Assembly: GCF_024734075.1 (NCBI RefSeq)
Contig: NZ_CP102850.1
Coordinates: 2,418,001-2,482,000 of the forward strand
Direction: 5' to 3'
Length of the DNA stretch: 64,000 nucleotides
Source: Gordonia mangrovi
Lineage (GTDB): Bacteria > Actinomycetota > Actinomycetes > Mycobacteriales > Mycobacteriaceae
Made by a program: the position numbers and the translations under genes. Shown here in pieces: positions 1 to 8,144 of this stretch (the stretch's first letter is position 1; every line of letters starts with the position of its first letter). Below the pieces are notes generated by a model, which searched no databases, had not been told where the DNA came from, and saw only the letters and a program-made list of their open reading frames with translations.

Positions 1-420
1 GTCTACTTCCTCAACCTGGGGATGACGAGTATGAACGCCCCGCTCGACGTCCGCGTCATCGATCAGATGGGTCTGGCCTATCCGCTCGCCGCGCACACCG
101 AACGCCTCGAGGACGGACGCATCGGGCACGACAAGGTGTTGCCGTCGGAATGGGTGGTCGCCGAGGCCGGGGCGTACCCGCGCAAGCCGGTCCTGCCCGG
201 GTATCTGGACGAGGACGTGGTGGCGCAGGCGCAGGTGGCGCTGAAGTGCCCGCAGACCCAGGACCGCTTCGACTCGTATGAGGCGACGTGGACGTTCGAA
301 CGGTTCAAACGCAACCTCAAGGAGTCGTTCGAGTTCACCGACTATCGGATCGAACGCGAACCCGAATACGAGATCCAGCGGTGCGGTCTGCAGATGCCGC
401 CCCGGATTCATCCACGCTGA
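1..420 (+). CDS. aftB: AftB-like terminal arabinofuranosyltransferase, C-terminal fragment
   Basis: The frame is open from the first base (VYFLNLGMTSM...) and stops at 418-420, so this is the 3' end of a longer gene cut by the window edge. The 139 visible residues match, from memory, the soluble C-terminal tail of the AftB family (Rv3805c), including the segment MTSMNAPLDVRVIDQMGLAY. AftB is a membrane GT-C enzyme that adds the terminal beta-1,2-linked arabinofuranose to arabinan using decaprenyl-phospho-arabinose. The setting supports this: in M. tuberculosis aftB lies next to fbpA/fbpD, and two fbp-like genes follow here. No membrane segment falls in the visible part. An ATG at 22 is internal, not the start. 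Confidence 0.75.
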   Translation, partial: VYFLNLGMTSMNAPLDVRVIDQMGLAYPLAAHTERLEDGRIGHDKVLPSEWVVAEAGAYPRKPVLPGYLDEDVVAQAQVALKCPQTQDRFDSYEATWTFERFKRNLKESFEFTDYRIEREPEYEIQRCGLQMPPRIHPR

Positions 421-552
421 CATCCATCCATGCGGGACGCGGGTTTGCTCATCGATATCTCGAATCGGTAACGTTCGGCCCGACTTGGTCGATAGATCAA
501 CGTGACCAGGACACCGGTGCGCTGACTGCATAACGGCTTGCCGACGAGCAAA

Positions 553-601
553 TGTGAGAGCTATCACAGCGTTTGTCAGCGTTGGGGGGATGCAATAGGC
601 T
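553..601 (+). promoter_or_regulatory. CRP/GlxR-like site and promoter of the first mycolyltransferase gene
   Basis: The 357-bp gap 421-777 has no convincing gene. It holds a perfect CRP-family palindrome, TGTGA-N6-TCACA, at 553-568. This is followed by a -35-like TTGTCA (573-578), exactly 17 bases, and a -10-like TAGGCT (596-601). The palindrome sits just upstream of the -35, a position typical of activation by CRP/Cmr/GlxR regulators. Transcription from here would leave a 5' leader of about 170 nt before the start at 778. Regulator identity is inferred from the motif only. Confidence 0.6.
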
Positions 602-777
602 CCCGAAACGGTGCTCAACGGCCGAAATCGGGCTGTGCGGCGCGCGATGTGCTCGCGTGCGGTGGCGATTCGCCAGAGCGTCGTCGGGGGATGTCAGCGG
701 CCGGGTGTCGTAGGAGGATCCGGCGGATCGGGGAGGTTGTCCCGTTCCGCCCGGATGACAGAGGGAGATATCAGTCG

Positions 778-1767
778 ATGCGTGAAGCTGCTGCCAGGCC
801 GCCAAGAGCCGGTTGGGCACGAAACCGAGCCGTCGCGGCGTTCATCGCGATGGCGACCGTGATCGGCCTGGCCGGTGTGATCGGCGGTGCCGGTGACGCG
901 AGCGCCCGGATCGGTGGCACCCAGATCGGCAAGCAGGAGTTCTGGGTCAACGGATGCGGCATGCCCAACGTGAAGGTGCGTGCCTGGAAGCGTCCGGGTA
1001 ACTACAAGACCGCGATCCTGCTCGACGGCATGCGCGCCCAGTACGACTACAGCGGCTGGGAGATCAACACCAACGTCCAGGAGATGGTCCGCTCCGGCGT
1101 CAACGTCGTGGAGCCCATCGGTGGACCGGCCAGCTTCTATACCAATTGGGATGCGCCCAGCAACTTCAACAACCAGCCGTACCGCTACATGTGGGACTGC
1201 GTCATCACCAATACGCTGGTCCGCGAACTCGACCGGCGCGGTTTCCGCGTCGGCGCCAGCCGCAAGTACGCGATCGCCGGTCTGTCGTCGGGCGGTAACG
1301 CCGCGCTCGTGATCGCGGCCCAGAACCGCCACAATTTCGACCGCGCCGCCTCGCTGTCGGGATACAACTTCCTCAATGCGCCCGGTATGCGCACCGCGCT
1401 GCGTCTGGCGATGTTCGACGTCGACCCGAAGCCGTGGAACATCGACGCCATGTGGGGTCCGCCCTGGAGCCCGCGCTGGTTCGCCAACGACCCGTTCATG
1501 AACATCAACCGCATGCACGGCATGAAGGTGTTCATCGGCTCCGGCAACGGACTGTTCGGTCAGTACAACTCGCTGCCGAACGTGTTCGACGATCTGTTCA
1601 AGGGCTCGACCCTGGAGGTCTTGGCATTCACCCAGGCGAAGGCATTCGAAGCCGCCGCCCTCGTGCAGGGTCTGCCGCTGATGACGTACTACTCCAACGG
1701 CACCCATGCCTGGGGTTACTGGCAGGACATGCTCTGGAACGCCAAGAACCGCGGGTTCTTCCGCTGA
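778..1767 (+). CDS. Antigen-85-type mycolyltransferase (short form)
   Basis: A secreted alpha/beta-hydrolase of the antigen 85/Fbp family, which moves mycolic acids from trehalose monomycolate to arabinan or trehalose outside the membrane. The 329-residue product has a basic N-terminus and a hydrophobic segment (about 18-38) forming a signal peptide. The nucleophile is Ser170 in GLSSG, the acid is probably Glu280 (TLEVL), and the histidine is His310 in the THAWGYW motif. Family landmarks include LLDGMRAQ and GGPASFYTNW. The ATG at 778 was chosen over an open frame from 538 because AGAGGGAGA precedes it and the signal peptide follows directly. It lies downstream of aftB and upstream of a second family member. 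Which fbp it corresponds to cannot be decided. Confidence 0.88.
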   Translation: MREAAARPPRAGWARNRAVAAFIAMATVIGLAGVIGGAGDASARIGGTQIGKQEFWVNGCGMPNVKVRAWKRPGNYKTAILLDGMRAQYDYSGWEINTNVQEMVRSGVNVVEPIGGPASFYTNWDAPSNFNNQPYRYMWDCVITNTLVRELDRRGFRVGASRKYAIAGLSSGGNAALVIAAQNRHNFDRAASLSGYNFLNAPGMRTALRLAMFDVDPKPWNIDAMWGPPWSPRWFANDPFMNINRMHGMKVFIGSGNGLFGQYNSLPNVFDDLFKGSTLEVLAFTQAKAFEAAALVQGLPLMTYYSNGTHAWGYWQDMLWNAKNRGFFR

Positions 1768-1844
1768 GGTGACCGGCGACTGAGTCGCCGGACAACATCA
1801 GTCACAGAAATCCCACGCGTAACAGCGTGGCGCACGCAAAACAG

Positions 1845-1880
1845 AACGCCCTACGTGTAAGAAACACGTAGGGCGTTTTG
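1845..1880. terminator. Intrinsic terminator after the first mycolyltransferase
   Basis: A perfect 14-bp stem, AACGCCCTACGTGT (1845-1858) with ACACGTAGGGCGTT (1864-1877), encloses a 5-nt loop and runs into TTTTGTTG. The A-rich left flank (AAAAC) could let it work in both directions. A smaller hairpin, CCACGC/GCGTGG, lies just upstream near 1812-1830. Confidence 0.85.
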
Positions 1881-1973
1881 TTGTCTGTGAGGTTGTTGTG
1901 ACTTCTGGGGAAAGAGTTACACACTCACCTGGTCAAACGCCGTGATGCTCAGGTGGTGTGAAGGAGTCCGAGG

Positions 1974-3491
1974 GTGAACTGGCAAGTGGTTCGGCAAGTC
2001 GTGGCGCGCAGCAGCACGCGGAACACGACTGACGATGTTCGGGGGTACATCGGTCAGCGAGGTCGCTCAGGCGGCCCCCGGCGATGGGCCACCGGTGCGG
2101 TGACGGCTGCCGCGGCGGTGATGGTTCTGGCCGCCCCCACCATCCCGGCCGGCGCGGTGCCGGCTCCCGAACCCGGAGCGCCTGCGGTACAGCCGCCGGC
2201 CCCGGCTCCCGAGTCGGCCGCGCCTGCCCCGCAGGCGCCGGCACCCGCCCCGGTGGCCGCGACCCGACCGGCGCGGGTCACCAACACCTTCTGGTACACC
2301 GACCGCCGAGTCGCGTTGTGGGTGGATTCACCGGCGATGGGTACCAACATCCAGGTGCAGCTGCTGCTCGCCCGCGACTGGTGGGCCAAGCCGAAGGAGA
2401 AGTTCCCACAGCTGATCACCCTCGACGGCCTGCGGGCGCAGGAGGACCAGAGCGGCTGGATCATCAACACGAGCATCGAGGACTTCTACCGCGACAAGAA
2501 CGTCAACGTGGTCCTGCCCATCGGTGGTGAGTCCAGCTTCTACACCAACTGGAAAGAACCCGACAAGGGCAAGAACTATCAGTGGGAGACCTTCCTGCAG
2601 TCCGAACTCCCGCCGATCCTCGAGAGCGACTGGCGTTCCACCGACGTCCGGGGCATCCAGGGGCTGTCGATGGGTGGCTCGGCGGCGATGATGCTGGCCG
2701 CTCGTAACCCCGGCTTCTACAAGTACGCCGCGTCCTATTCGGGCATCCTGCAGCTGACCTCCTACGGCATGCCGCAGGCGATCCAGTTCGCACTGCGCGA
2801 CGGCGGCGGCTACGACTCGATGAAGATGTTCGGTCCGCCCAGCGACCCGGCATGGCAGGAACACGACCCCTACCTGCTGGCCGAGAACCTGCGCGGCACC
2901 AGCCTGTACGTGTCCTCGGGCAACGGTCTGGTCGGTCCGCACGACAAGCCGTCGGACATCCCCCTGCTGGCCACCAATTACTCCGGAGTCGGCCTGGAGA
3001 TCCTCAGCCGGGTGACCTCACAGCAGTTCGCGATCAAGCTCAACCAGTTGGGCATCCCGGGCCAGGCGGTCTACCGACCGTCGGGTACCCACACCTGGCC
3101 GTACTGGCAGTTCGAGATGCAGCAGTCCTGGCCGCAGGCGGCCGGCGCGCTCGGTCTGATGAACGACCACCCGGCCTGCAAGGTCGGGTTCCCGAAGGCC
3201 TACGAGGCGAACAAGGAACTCCTCGGCGAATGCCTGACACCGGTCTACGGTGTGCCGGGCGGCAAGGCCCAGGACTTCCGCGGCGGGCGGATTATCACCG
3301 GTCCGAAGGGGCCGAAGATGGTCGGCGGCGGCATCGGCGGCGAGTACGTCGCCGCCGGCGGGCCGGGTGGCAAGCTGGGTCTGCCGACCAGTGACGAGAT
3401 GCCCACCCGAGACGGAAAGGGCCGCCTCAACACGTTCGAACACGGCCGGATCGTCTGGACCGCCAAGGACGGTGCGAAGGTCACCAAGTGA
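1974..3491 (+). CDS. Antigen-85-type mycolyltransferase with C-terminal LGFP repeat
   Basis: A 505-residue secreted mycolyltransferase. Residues 1-60 form a long N-terminus with a hydrophobic segment at about 40-58. A Pro/Ala-rich linker follows (about 62-98), then the esterase domain (about 105-395) with Ser232 in GLSMGG, Glu342 and His373 in GTHTWPYW. The C-terminal part (about 400-505) carries an LGFP-type repeat (GGPGGKLGLPTSDE... NTFEHGRIVWT), known from corynebacterial PS1/Cop1-type mycolyltransferases and proposed to hold the enzyme to the cell wall. Start GTG at 1974 has AAGGAG at 1961-1966. It follows the shorter paralogue after a strong terminator, so it is probably transcribed separately. 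The exact acceptor specificity is unknown. Confidence 0.88.
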   Translation: MNWQVVRQVVARSSTRNTTDDVRGYIGQRGRSGGPRRWATGAVTAAAAVMVLAAPTIPAGAVPAPEPGAPAVQPPAPAPESAAPAPQAPAPAPVAATRPARVTNTFWYTDRRVALWVDSPAMGTNIQVQLLLARDWWAKPKEKFPQLITLDGLRAQEDQSGWIINTSIEDFYRDKNVNVVLPIGGESSFYTNWKEPDKGKNYQWETFLQSELPPILESDWRSTDVRGIQGLSMGGSAAMMLAARNPGFYKYAASYSGILQLTSYGMPQAIQFALRDGGGYDSMKMFGPPSDPAWQEHDPYLLAENLRGTSLYVSSGNGLVGPHDKPSDIPLLATNYSGVGLEILSRVTSQQFAIKLNQLGIPGQAVYRPSGTHTWPYWQFEMQQSWPQAAGALGLMNDHPACKVGFPKAYEANKELLGECLTPVYGVPGGKAQDFRGGRIITGPKGPKMVGGGIGGEYVAAGGPGGKLGLPTSDEMPTRDGKGRLNTFEHGRIVWTAKDGAKVTK

Positions 3492-3719
3492 CCATCGGCA
3501 CGCGGCGGCGGGTCAATCTGAGCGCGACCCGTCGCCGGGGCTGAGACTTCACTGAGTAATCGGCACGTTTCTGCTGGTGGGGTGGGTCGGGTAGCGATTT
3601 GCCCGCCTGGGAGGCGGTAGCCTGACGCAAGGCGGAGCGCAGGAGGCGAGCCGCGGCAGCAGGTGTGAGAACCCGGATGCGTCGACGACGTCGCGGCCGG
3701 GTGCGACGAGGAAGTGACG

Positions 3720-4286
3720 ATGACCCGAAAGTTTCTGCAACTCGCGATGGTCGCGGCGGGACTCGCGCTGACCGTGGGTTCGGTGTCGGCGTGCGCCGAT
3801 GACTCGACGGCAACGGCCCCGATCACGAGCAACCCGGTGACGACCACCTCGATGTACTCGACGACGCCGTCGTCGTCGGCGGTCGCGTCGGCAGAACCCT
3901 CGCCCAGCGCCACTGCAGAACCCGACGACACCGGCGAACCGACTCGTGAGGACTCGGCCGGAACGGCGCTGCCGGCCACGGCGCCCAACCCGAGCACCGG
4001 CGTGCCGCAGAGCTTCCCCGGACCGGGCGGCCAGGAGATCGGACCGAAGGGGCAGGCCTACCTGGCGGCGCTGAAGGAGCAGAACGTCACCTTCATGGGC
4101 GACACCGACAACTCGGTGGCGCTCACGATGGCCGAATACGTGTGCAACGAACGCAAGAAGGGCACCGACCCGGTCACGGTGAAGGCGTTCGTCACCGCGT
4201 CGGTCGGCCCGGGCACAGATACCGTCGTGGAAGCCAATGCGAAGGCCGACAAGGTCATCAAGGCAGCCGACGAGAACTACTGCTGA
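3720..4286 (+). CDS. DUF732 lipoprotein
   Basis: A predicted exported lipoprotein of 188 residues. The signal peptide ends in a lipobox-like VSAC with the lipidated cysteine at about residue 25. A Ser/Thr/Pro-rich disordered stretch follows (about 28-100), then a C-terminal DUF732 domain (about 110-188), recognisable by F(x)n..YLAAL and the cysteine pair in YVCNE and at the C-terminal ENYC. The function of DUF732 is unknown. The ATG at 3720 was preferred to GTG at 3714 because GAGGAA (3708-3713) is well spaced for it. It ends 3 nt before the Culp6-like gene, so the two are probably cotranscribed. Confidence 0.75.
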   Translation: MTRKFLQLAMVAAGLALTVGSVSACADDSTATAPITSNPVTTTSMYSTTPSSSAVASAEPSPSATAEPDDTGEPTREDSAGTALPATAPNPSTGVPQSFPGPGGQEIGPKGQAYLAALKEQNVTFMGDTDNSVALTMAEYVCNERKKGTDPVTVKAFVTASVGPGTDTVVEANAKADKVIKAADENYC

Positions 4287-4289
4287 TAG

Positions 4290-5282
4290 GTGAACGCACG
4301 GAGATCGCAGCGCCGCAGACGGCGACTGCCGAAGATTCTGCTGTTCCTCGGTCTGCTGGCGGCCCTCGCGATCGTCCTGATCGTGGTGCTGGTGATCGTG
4401 TTGCTGCAACCCGGACCACCCCGGATTCCCATCGGACCCGGCGAGTCGACCACCGAACCCAGGCGGCCCGACGCCCAGTCGGCCGACTGCCCGGACGTGC
4501 TGACCCTGGTCATCCCGGGGACGTGGGAGTCGGCGTCCGACGACGATCCGTACCAACCCACCGCGAACCCGCAGTCGCTGATGTTGCGGATCTCCGACGC
4601 GGTGGCCGACGAGTTCCCGGACTCACGCACGAGCGTGTACACCGTGCCCTACGTCGCCCAGTTCCGGAATCCGACCAACCTGGCCGACCGGCAACGCGAC
4701 TACGACTTCTCCCGCTCGCAGGGATACAAGCGGGCGGCCGGCAAGATCATCCAGACCAACCGGGATTGTCCGTTGACGCGGTACGTGATCATGGGCTTCT
4801 CGCAGGGCGCGGTCATCGCCGGCGACCTGGCCAGCAACATCGGCAACGGGCGCGGTGTCCTCGACGCCGCGGATGAGGACCTGGTGCTGGGCGTCGGGCT
4901 GATCGCCGACGGCCGACGCGAGTACGGCGAACAGAACGACATCGGGCCATCACCGGAGGGGGTGGGAGCCGAGGTGGCGTTGGCCGGCATGGGCCGGCTC
5001 GTGCCCGGCATCACCATGACCGGGCCCCGCTCAGGGGGCTTCGGTGAGCTCGAAGACCGGGTCCAGTCGATCTGCGCGCCCGGTGATCTGATCTGCGATT
5101 CGCCGACCGTCACCAACCCGATCCGGGCTATCAGTCAGCTCGCCGGGGCGATCGACAATCCCGTGCACGCGATGTACGCGACCACCGACTACTGGGCACT
5201 CGACGGCGCATCGGCCACCCAGTGGATGTACGGGTGGGCGAGCGACGTCATCGACAGTGCGCCCCGACCCGCCCACAACTGA
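4290..5282 (+). CDS. Culp6/Rv3802c-type cutinase-family esterase
   Basis: A 330-residue membrane-anchored serine esterase of the cutinase family. A very basic N-terminus (NARRSQRRRRRLP) is followed by one transmembrane helix (about 15-39) and a periplasmic catalytic domain. Catalytic residues visible are Ser171 in GFSQG, an acid in the CAPGDLICD disulfide loop (Asp266), and His293 in NPVHAMY. The M. tuberculosis homologue Rv3802c is an essential phospholipase/thioesterase linked to mycolate metabolism and is encoded just before fadD32. Here an NDH-2-like gene on the opposite strand and an LLM gene separate it from fadD32. Start GTG at 4290 lies 3 nt after the DUF732 stop. Confidence 0.85.
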   Translation: MNARRSQRRRRRLPKILLFLGLLAALAIVLIVVLVIVLLQPGPPRIPIGPGESTTEPRRPDAQSADCPDVLTLVIPGTWESASDDDPYQPTANPQSLMLRISDAVADEFPDSRTSVYTVPYVAQFRNPTNLADRQRDYDFSRSQGYKRAAGKIIQTNRDCPLTRYVIMGFSQGAVIAGDLASNIGNGRGVLDAADEDLVLGVGLIADGRREYGEQNDIGPSPEGVGAEVALAGMGRLVPGITMTGPRSGGFGELEDRVQSICAPGDLICDSPTVTNPIRAISQLAGAIDNPVHAMYATTDYWALDGASATQWMYGWASDVIDSAPRPAHN

Positions 5283-5318
5283 GAGTTTGCCGGCGTGTGC
5301 ACCGCGTTCCCGAGCGGT

Positions 5319-6656
5319 TCAGCGGCCGTCCGAGACCGGAATGCCCTCGCTGCGCGCGAACGACGCCTCGTCCTTGTCGACGAGTCCGAAGGACACCAGC
5401 GGGCGCGGGTAGACCGCGTCGCCCAGGTAGGCGGCTGCCACCGCCATGCGGTTGGCGCCGCGCGGCAACGAGAACAGGTGGTAGGCGCGGGTGACGGCCT
5501 TGGCCGCGTAGCCGGACAGGTGCACTCCGACGGGGTTGGCCACCGCGAACCGCGGTCCCAGATCGACGACCAGCCCCAGATCGTTGTGGCGGTAATCCGT
5601 CGACGTCCCGACCCCGATCGAGGCGAGCACGTTGCGTGCGAGCACCTTGCCCTGTCGCACCGCGTGCTGTGCGGTCGGGGGTGTGATGGCACCCCTGTCC
5701 GACTTCGTGGTGTCCGGCACCGCCGCGGCGTCCCCGGCCGCGAAGACGTCGGGGTGATCCGGGACGGACAGGTCGGCGCGCACCGCCAGCCGGCCCTTCT
5801 CGGTCGGTAATCCGAGAGACTCGATCAGCGGGTTGGCGCTGACGCCGGCAGCCCACGCGACCGTGTGCGTGGCCACCGTGGTGCCGTCGCTCAGCTCGGC
5901 GACCTCGTTGGTCAACCGGTCGATGGTGGTGCCCAGGCGGATGTCGATACCGCGCGAACGCAACACCTCGAGCACCTTGTCGCTCAACTTCTCGCCCACC
6001 TCGGGCATGACGCGGTCGGCCATGTCGAGGAGTACGAAGCGCACCTCCTGCGGGTCGAAATGGCGCTGCCGGGCGACCTCGTCGGCGAGGGCACGCAGCT
6101 GCGCGGTCAGCTCGGCGCCGGCGTAGGAGGCGCCGACCACCACGACGGTGCGGCGCGCGCGGGCGATGGCCGAATCGGTCTCGCGTGCGGCCAACTCCAG
6201 CTGTTCGAGCAACCGGTCGCGCAGGTAGAGGGCCTCGGTGGTCGTCTTGAGGCCGAGGGCGTGCTCGGCGAGGCCGGGGATGTCGAACAGCCGGGTGACC
6301 GAGCCCGGCGTCAGCACCAGCCGGTCGAAGCGCACCGTCTCGACTGCGCCCGCCCGGTTGTGCACCTCGAGCGTCCGGCCGGACAGATCCACCGCCGCCA
6401 CGTGGCCGGCGATCAGCTCGGCGCCACGGAGGCTGTCGGCAAGCGGAACGGCGACGAACCGCGGGTCGAGCAGCCCGCCTGCGACGTCGGGCAGCAGCGG
6501 GGTGTACAGCATGAAGTCGTTCGGCGAGATCACGGTCACCCGAATCGGATGTTCGGTGGACGTTCGCTGATGGCGCAATAGACGTCGGGCGGTCTCGAAG
6601 CCGGCGAAGCCGGCGCCCACGATGACGATGTGCTGGGGTTCGACTGATGCGGTCAT
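5319..6656 (-). CDS. NDH-2-like NAD(P)/FAD-dependent oxidoreductase
   Basis: A two-dinucleotide-binding-domain flavoprotein of about 445 residues resembling type II NADH dehydrogenases, which pass electrons from NADH to quinone at the membrane face. Near the N-terminus is the FAD motif VIVGAGFAGFE. A second Rossmann motif, VVVVGASYAGAE, lies mid-protein, and the FAD-binding VFAAGDAAA comes later. No clear C-terminal membrane helix is visible, so the respiratory role is an inference. ATG at 6656 was chosen because family homology begins just after it; a GTG at 6698 is in frame, and neither has a good ribosome site. It points against its neighbours and interrupts the culp6-fadD32 neighbourhood. 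Confidence 0.72.
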   Translation of the reverse strand: MTASVEPQHIVIVGAGFAGFETARRLLRHQRTSTEHPIRVTVISPNDFMLYTPLLPDVAGGLLDPRFVAVPLADSLRGAELIAGHVAAVDLSGRTLEVHNRAGAVETVRFDRLVLTPGSVTRLFDIPGLAEHALGLKTTTEALYLRDRLLEQLELAARETDSAIARARRTVVVVGASYAGAELTAQLRALADEVARQRHFDPQEVRFVLLDMADRVMPEVGEKLSDKVLEVLRSRGIDIRLGTTIDRLTNEVAELSDGTTVATHTVAWAAGVSANPLIESLGLPTEKGRLAVRADLSVPDHPDVFAAGDAAAVPDTTKSDRGAITPPTAQHAVRQGKVLARNVLASIGVGTSTDYRHNDLGLVVDLGPRFAVANPVGVHLSGYAAKAVTRAYHLFSLPRGANRMAVAAAYLGDAVYPRPLVSFGLVDKDEASFARSEGIPVSDGR

Positions 6657-6905
6657 GAGTGTGTCCGTACCCGCATACCCGAGCGTGAAACGCGACACGT
6701 CTCCCGCGCTCGGGAAAACCGCAGGTCGTGCCGTGGGTCAACGGTCCCGGTTGTGGCGTTGTCGACGATCGGCCACCGGATGGGCCGGATCTGTTTGGCG
6801 GTGTGTTGGCCCTGCATTACCGTGATTGGGCGATCGGGCTACCGACACGCGACGCGCAGGGACATGCGCACCGGCAGACGCGCACAGCGCATGAGGAGAC
6901 AGTGA

Positions 6906-7892
6906 ATGAGCGAGACCGGTAACCTGCGCACATTCCGGTTCGGCGCCGGCGGCGAGGGCAACAAGGACGAGGGCGGTGCCCGCAAATTCGTCAAGCTGGC
7001 CCAGACCGCGGAGGAGTACGGCTACGACACGTTCGCGGTACCCGATCATCTGGGCAACCAGGTCGGTCCGATCGCGGCGCTCGGCGCCCTCACCCAGGCC
7101 ACCTCGACCATCCGGCTGGCGACCTCGGTGCTGGCCAACGGGTGGCGCCACCCCGCGATGGTCGCCAAAGAGGCCACCACCATCGACGTCCTGTCCAAGG
7201 GGCGTCTGGAACTGGGCATCGGCGCCGGCTGGATGAAAGAGGAATTCGACAAGGCCGGTATCGAGTTCGAGTCGCCCGGGACCCGCATCCGGCGCCTCGA
7301 CGAGGCGCTGACCATCCTCGACGGCCTGATGCGCGGCGAGACCGTCGACTTCGCCGGTGAGTTCTATCAGATCAACGGCCTGGAAGGATCGCCGCGGCCG
7401 CGGCAGGGACCACGCCCGCCGATCGCCGTCGGCGGCGGCGGGCCCAAGATGCTCGCGCTGGCGGCCAAGCACGCCGACATCATCTCCGTCGCGCCGTCGA
7501 CGACACGCGAGGGCAAGATGCGGCTGTCGGACATGACCATCGAGAAGACCGCCGAGCGGGTCGACCGCATTCGTGAGGTCGCCGGTGACCGGTTCGACGA
7601 CATCGAACTCAACTGGACCATCGCCGTCATCGTCATCACCGATGACCGCGAGGCCACCGCCGAAATGGCGCTGAAAGCCCTGGAGCAGGGCTATCCGCCC
7701 AACATCGAGCGGGACTGCGAGTTCACCGTCGCCGACGTGATGGCATCGCCGTACCTGGCGATGGGCACCTTCGAGGAGATCGCCGATCAGATCCGTGAGG
7801 TGCGTCGGCGGACGTCGATGTCCTATGTCGGCGTCTTCCCGACGCAGATGGACGCGTTTGCGCCGGTCATCCAGCTTCTCAAGGGGGAGTAG
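6906..7892 (+). CDS. LLM-class F420-dependent oxidoreductase (TIGR03621-like)
   Basis: A 328-residue luciferase-like TIM-barrel oxidoreductase. Typical landmarks are the early AVPDHL, the barrel strand KGRLELGIGAGW, and IAVGGGGPKML near residue 180. Members of this subgroup generally use F420 rather than FMN, but the substrate here is unknown. ATG at 6906 has GAGGAGA at 6893-6899. It is divergent from the NDH-2-like gene across a 249-bp gap (6657-6905) with no clear motif. A weak terminator follows at 7949-7967. It has no obvious link to mycolate synthesis beyond position. Confidence 0.78.
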   Translation: MSETGNLRTFRFGAGGEGNKDEGGARKFVKLAQTAEEYGYDTFAVPDHLGNQVGPIAALGALTQATSTIRLATSVLANGWRHPAMVAKEATTIDVLSKGRLELGIGAGWMKEEFDKAGIEFESPGTRIRRLDEALTILDGLMRGETVDFAGEFYQINGLEGSPRPRQGPRPPIAVGGGGPKMLALAAKHADIISVAPSTTREGKMRLSDMTIEKTAERVDRIREVAGDRFDDIELNWTIAVIVITDDREATAEMALKALEQGYPPNIERDCEFTVADVMASPYLAMGTFEEIADQIREVRRRTSMSYVGVFPTQMDAFAPVIQLLKGE

Positions 7893-7948
7893 CATTGTCG
7901 ACGGCCTGAGTGTCTCTGACGCGGTGAACGACCATCGACGCTGGCCAG

Positions 7949-7967
7949 CGGGCGTTTTGCCCGTTTT
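7949..7967 (+). terminator. Probable intrinsic terminator after the LLM gene
   Basis: A short GC stem, CGGGC (7949-7953) with GCCCG (7959-7963), is followed by TTTT. The stem is only 5 bp, so efficiency is uncertain. It lies in the 252-bp gap before fadD32 (7893-8144), which also holds a palindrome CTACCG-N6-CGGTAG near 8027-8044 and probably the fadD32 promoter. Confidence 0.5.
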
Positions 7968-8144
7968 GCGCGAGCGTGAAGGCATGGTTGACGATCAAGA
8001 GCATTTCGAACGGGTAACAATTTGGACTACCGTGACCGCGGTAGCACGGATGGGCGTGGAAAGCGTGGGTCGATGGCATGACGGGGGACATGTCGCCGAT
8101 CGGGGAGGTAGAGCGCGGTCCACGAGGGGCCACAGGAGTAATGG

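Noticed and set aside
538..777. N-terminal extension of the first mycolyltransferase to 538
   Set aside because: It would include the promoter and 5' leader and put about 80 non-homologous residues before the signal peptide; the ATG at 778 has a ribosome site.
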